Part shown: positions 5,113 through 6,299 of the stretch, in pieces
Numbering within the stretch: position 1 is the stretch's first letter
How the letters are laid out: each line of letters starts with the position of its first letter
NCBI GenBank assembly: GCA_017425745.1
Contig: JAFOXT010000117.1
Coordinates: 1 to 6,299, forward strand
DNA from: Clostridia bacterium
GTDB taxonomy: Bacteria > Bacillota > Clostridia > Oscillospirales > Acutalibacteraceae
Direction: 5' to 3'
Length of the DNA: 6,299 nt
The notes under the pieces: generated by a model
What the model was told of the DNA's origin: nothing
Databases searched by the model: none
The model's input: the letters and a program-made list of their open reading frames with translations, nothing else
Made by a program: the position numbers and the translations under genes

Positions 5113-5502
5113 GTGTCAACTCAGAGAAACAGCAAACAACGGGATGCCGTTTATGCAGATCTCATGTCAAGATACGATCATCCGACAGCCGACGAAGTTT
5201 ACTTTTCAGTAAAAAAAGACTTGCCGAATATCAGCCTTGCAACAGTTTATCGAAATCTGAAATTGCTTGAAAACGAAGGGTTGATACTTAAAATCACCAC
5301 CGAAGACAGCGACAGATATGACGGTCACACTCAGACCCACTATCACCTTATGTGTGACAGGTGTAAAAAAGTAAGTGATCTGAATATCAAAAACGGGTTC
5401 AACCTCAACGAACTTCCGGATAATGAGTTCAACGGCGAAATCCGAACACACGCTCTTCTATTCTTCGGACTTTGCAAGGACTGTAAGCAAACAAAAAACT
5501 AA
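5113..5502 (+). CDS. perR: PerR-type peroxide-sensing Fur family repressor
   Basis: The product is 129 residues from GTG 5113; a GTG at 5104 would add three. The N-terminal winged helix includes the recognition helix ISLATVYRNLKLL. The C-terminal dimerisation domain holds HYHLMCDRC. Aligned by motif to Bacillus PerR, all five regulatory-metal ligands are present: H23 (HPTAD), D70 (RYD), H76, H78 and D89. The structural zinc site is complete: C81, C84, C121 and C124. The Asp at D70, where Fur proteins usually have Glu, favours PerR, which senses peroxide by iron-catalysed oxidation of His. However, the residue after TVY is Arg (R47), as in Fur, where Bacillus PerR has Asn. It is about 11-14 residues shorter at the N-terminus than Bacillus PerR. 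It is first in an operon with rubrerythrin and probably represses itself through the Fur box. Fur is the alternative assignment. Confidence 0.85.
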   Translation: MSTQRNSKQRDAVYADLMSRYDHPTADEVYFSVKKDLPNISLATVYRNLKLLENEGLILKITTEDSDRYDGHTQTHYHLMCDRCKKVSDLNIKNGFNLNELPDNEFNGEIRTHALLFFGLCKDCKQTKN

Positions 5503-5533
5503 AACAAAAATTAAATTCTTGGAGGAAACAAAC

Positions 5534-6073
5534 ATGAAAAAGTATTATTGCCCCGTATGCGGTTACGAATCAGACGACGCTATTGAAGTATGCCCCATCT
5601 GTAAAGCTAAGATGAAGATGCGCGAAGAAGGCGCAGCAATGACTTGGGCTGCTGAACACATTGTTGGTGTTGGCAAGGCAGAAGGCGTACCCGAAGAAAT
5701 CATCATGGGTCTTCGCGACAACTTCAACGGTGAATGCTCAGAAGTTGGTATGTATCTTGCAATGGCAAGAGTTGCTCACAGAGAAGGCTATCCCGAAATC
5801 GGTCTTTACTGGGAAAAGGCAGCTTATGAAGAAGCTGAACACGCTGCTAAGTTTGCTGAACTTCTCGGAGAAGTTGTAACAGACAGCACAAAGAAGAACC
5901 TTGAAATGAGAGTTGCTGCAGAAAACGGCGCTACTCAGGGCAAGTTCGATCTCGCTAAGATGGCTAAAGAGCTTGGTCTTGACGCTATCCACGATACAGT
6001 ACACGAAATGGCTCGTGACGAAGCAAGACACGGCAAGGCATTCGAAGGTCTTCTTAACAGATATTTTGGCTAA
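5534..6073 (+). CDS. Reverse rubrerythrin (rubredoxin domain first), NADH peroxidase type
   Basis: The product is 179 residues and cytoplasmic. The N-terminal mini-rubredoxin has C6-x2-C9-G and C20-x2-C23, which bind one iron. The rest is a four-helix ferritin-like domain with the diiron ligands GECSE (E67, E70), EEAEH (E100, H103), E130, and DEARH (E163, H166). Classical rubrerythrin has the domains in the opposite order. Clostridial reversed forms reduce hydrogen peroxide to water, and oxygen in some species, with electrons from NADH through separate redox proteins, and are typically PerR-controlled. The start is ATG 5534, with GGAGG 8 nt upstream; the frame is open further upstream but overlaps perR and lacks family sequence there. 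It lies 31 nt after perR, so it is cotranscribed, with a good terminator after it. Lys is mostly AAG and codons are less AT-rich than in its neighbours, fitting high expression. Confidence 0.92.
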   Translation: MKKYYCPVCGYESDDAIEVCPICKAKMKMREEGAAMTWAAEHIVGVGKAEGVPEEIIMGLRDNFNGECSEVGMYLAMARVAHREGYPEIGLYWEKAAYEEAEHAAKFAELLGEVVTDSTKKNLEMRVAAENGATQGKFDLAKMAKELGLDAIHDTVHEMARDEARHGKAFEGLLNRYFG

Positions 6074-6095
6074 TAAATTCCCCAATTTACAGGTA

Positions 6096-6129
6096 AAAGA
6101 GTGGTAGAAATACCACTCTTTATTTTTTT
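6096..6129 (+). terminator. Rho-independent terminator of the perR-rubrerythrin operon
   Basis: There is a perfect 11-bp stem (AAAGAGTGGTA / TACCACTCTTT) with a GAAA tetraloop, then A and seven T residues (6123-6129). It begins 22 nt after the rubrerythrin stop codon. Confidence 0.9.
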
Positions 6130-6142
6130 GCCCTCATACAAG

Positions 6143-6217
6143 AAGTCGTCATAAAGTCGTCATAACCCTTTTAAGACACCTTTAAAACATCAAAAGTCGT
6201 CATAAAACAAGTCGTCA
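6143..6217 (+). repeat. Short direct repeats AAGTCGTCATAA
   Basis: Three exact copies of AAGTCGTCATAA start at 6143, 6154 and 6194, and a shorter AAGTCGTCA starts at 6209. The first two are one 11-bp step apart (sharing one A), giving TCGTCAT-AAAG-TCGTCAT. The direct orientation and one-turn spacing suit a tandem-binding regulator such as an OmpR/PhoB-type response regulator acting on a gene beyond the right edge. The true role is unknown. Confidence 0.6.
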
Positions 6218-6222
6218 CTTTT

Positions 6223-6290
6223 GTAACATCATAATAACAAATTACATTCAATTAAACAAGATGATTCTAACATCTTTTTAACATCTTTTT
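6223..6290 (+). repeat. TAACA repeats on an 11-bp grid, ending in tandem AACATCTTTTT
   Basis: GTAACA (6223), ATAACA (6234), CTAACA (6267) and TTAACA (6278) all fall on one 11-bp register, and AACATCTTTTT occurs twice in tandem (6269-6279, 6280-6290). TTAACA-type hexamers with 5-nt gaps resemble the PhoP (Pho box) sites of Firmicutes. No reading frame or clear promoter is seen here before the window ends. Confidence 0.5.
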
Positions 6291-6299
6291 ACAAAAAAA

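Noticed and set aside
5061..5270. GTG-started frame right after the Fur box, overlapping perR
   Set aside because: It has no ribosome site of good quality and the product is low-complexity; perR occupies the same DNA in another frame with all family residues.
5423..5533. Extension of the rubrerythrin frame upstream into perR
   Set aside because: The extra residues do not resemble rubrerythrin, and a strong GGAGG sits 8 nt before ATG 5534, where the CPVCG domain begins.
5738..6107. Several short frames on both strands over the rubrerythrin gene
   Set aside because: They are shadows of the rubrerythrin gene, whose metal ligands are all intact.
6143..6217. Repeats after the operon as a small CRISPR array
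   Set aside because: The repeats are only 9-12 bp, the intervals are irregular (11, 40 and 15 bp), and there are no spacers or cas genes.

Overview
The window reads as a low-GC, Gram-positive chromosome from an anaerobic member of the Clostridia, probably a gut Oscillospiraceae/Ruminococcaceae-type bacterium. The support is a DUF4364 protein (a clostridial family), a rubrerythrin with its rubredoxin domain at the N-terminus paired with a PerR-type regulator, secreted proteins with Cys/His repeat modules of the sort common in gut clostridia, strong AGGAGG-type ribosome sites, and sigma-A-type promoters. This placement is inferred from family knowledge, not from a search.

Layout. (1) Positions 1-1116, minus strand: a two-gene unit. 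A DUF4364 protein is followed by a membrane-anchored protein that runs off the left edge just as a GH43-like beta-propeller begins. It is transcribed divergently from (2) 1298-1993, plus strand, a HAD-family nucleotidase of the YjjG type. Both directions have recognisable promoters in 1117-1297. (3) Positions 1994-2298 are non-coding and unusual: at least four strong stem-loops lie nearly end to end, a 21-bp terminator hairpin occurs twice as a direct repeat at the edges, and an imperfect inverted repeat sits just inside. This looks like a small, non-autonomous repeat element inserted in or beside the terminator of the HAD gene. (4) Positions 2299-2958, minus: a small secreted protein of unknown function with its own good promoter. 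(5) Positions 3062-4867, minus: a 601-residue exported protein with a beta-rich N-terminal half, a run of C-x9-10-C-x2-C...H modules, a Pro/Asp/Gly linker and a distinctive Cys/His C-terminal tail that may be an uncharacterised surface-attachment signal. (6) Positions 4992-6129, plus: an oxidative-stress operon of a PerR-type regulator and a reverse rubrerythrin. It has a strong promoter, a Fur-type operator just downstream of the start of transcription, and a clear terminator. (7) Positions 6130-6299: a gene-free, AT-rich leader with two families of short direct repeats, both with 11-bp spacing, which looks like the regulatory region of a gene beyond the right edge.

How the parts work together. 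The clearest functional story is the perR-rubrerythrin operon, where the regulator very likely controls itself and a peroxide-removing diiron protein. The regulator keeps all PerR peroxide-sensing metal ligands but carries Arg at the position that in Bacillus separates Fur from PerR operator choice, and the operator in front of it is in fact of the Fur type. The two exported proteins in the middle are separate transcription units of unknown role, probably at the cell surface.
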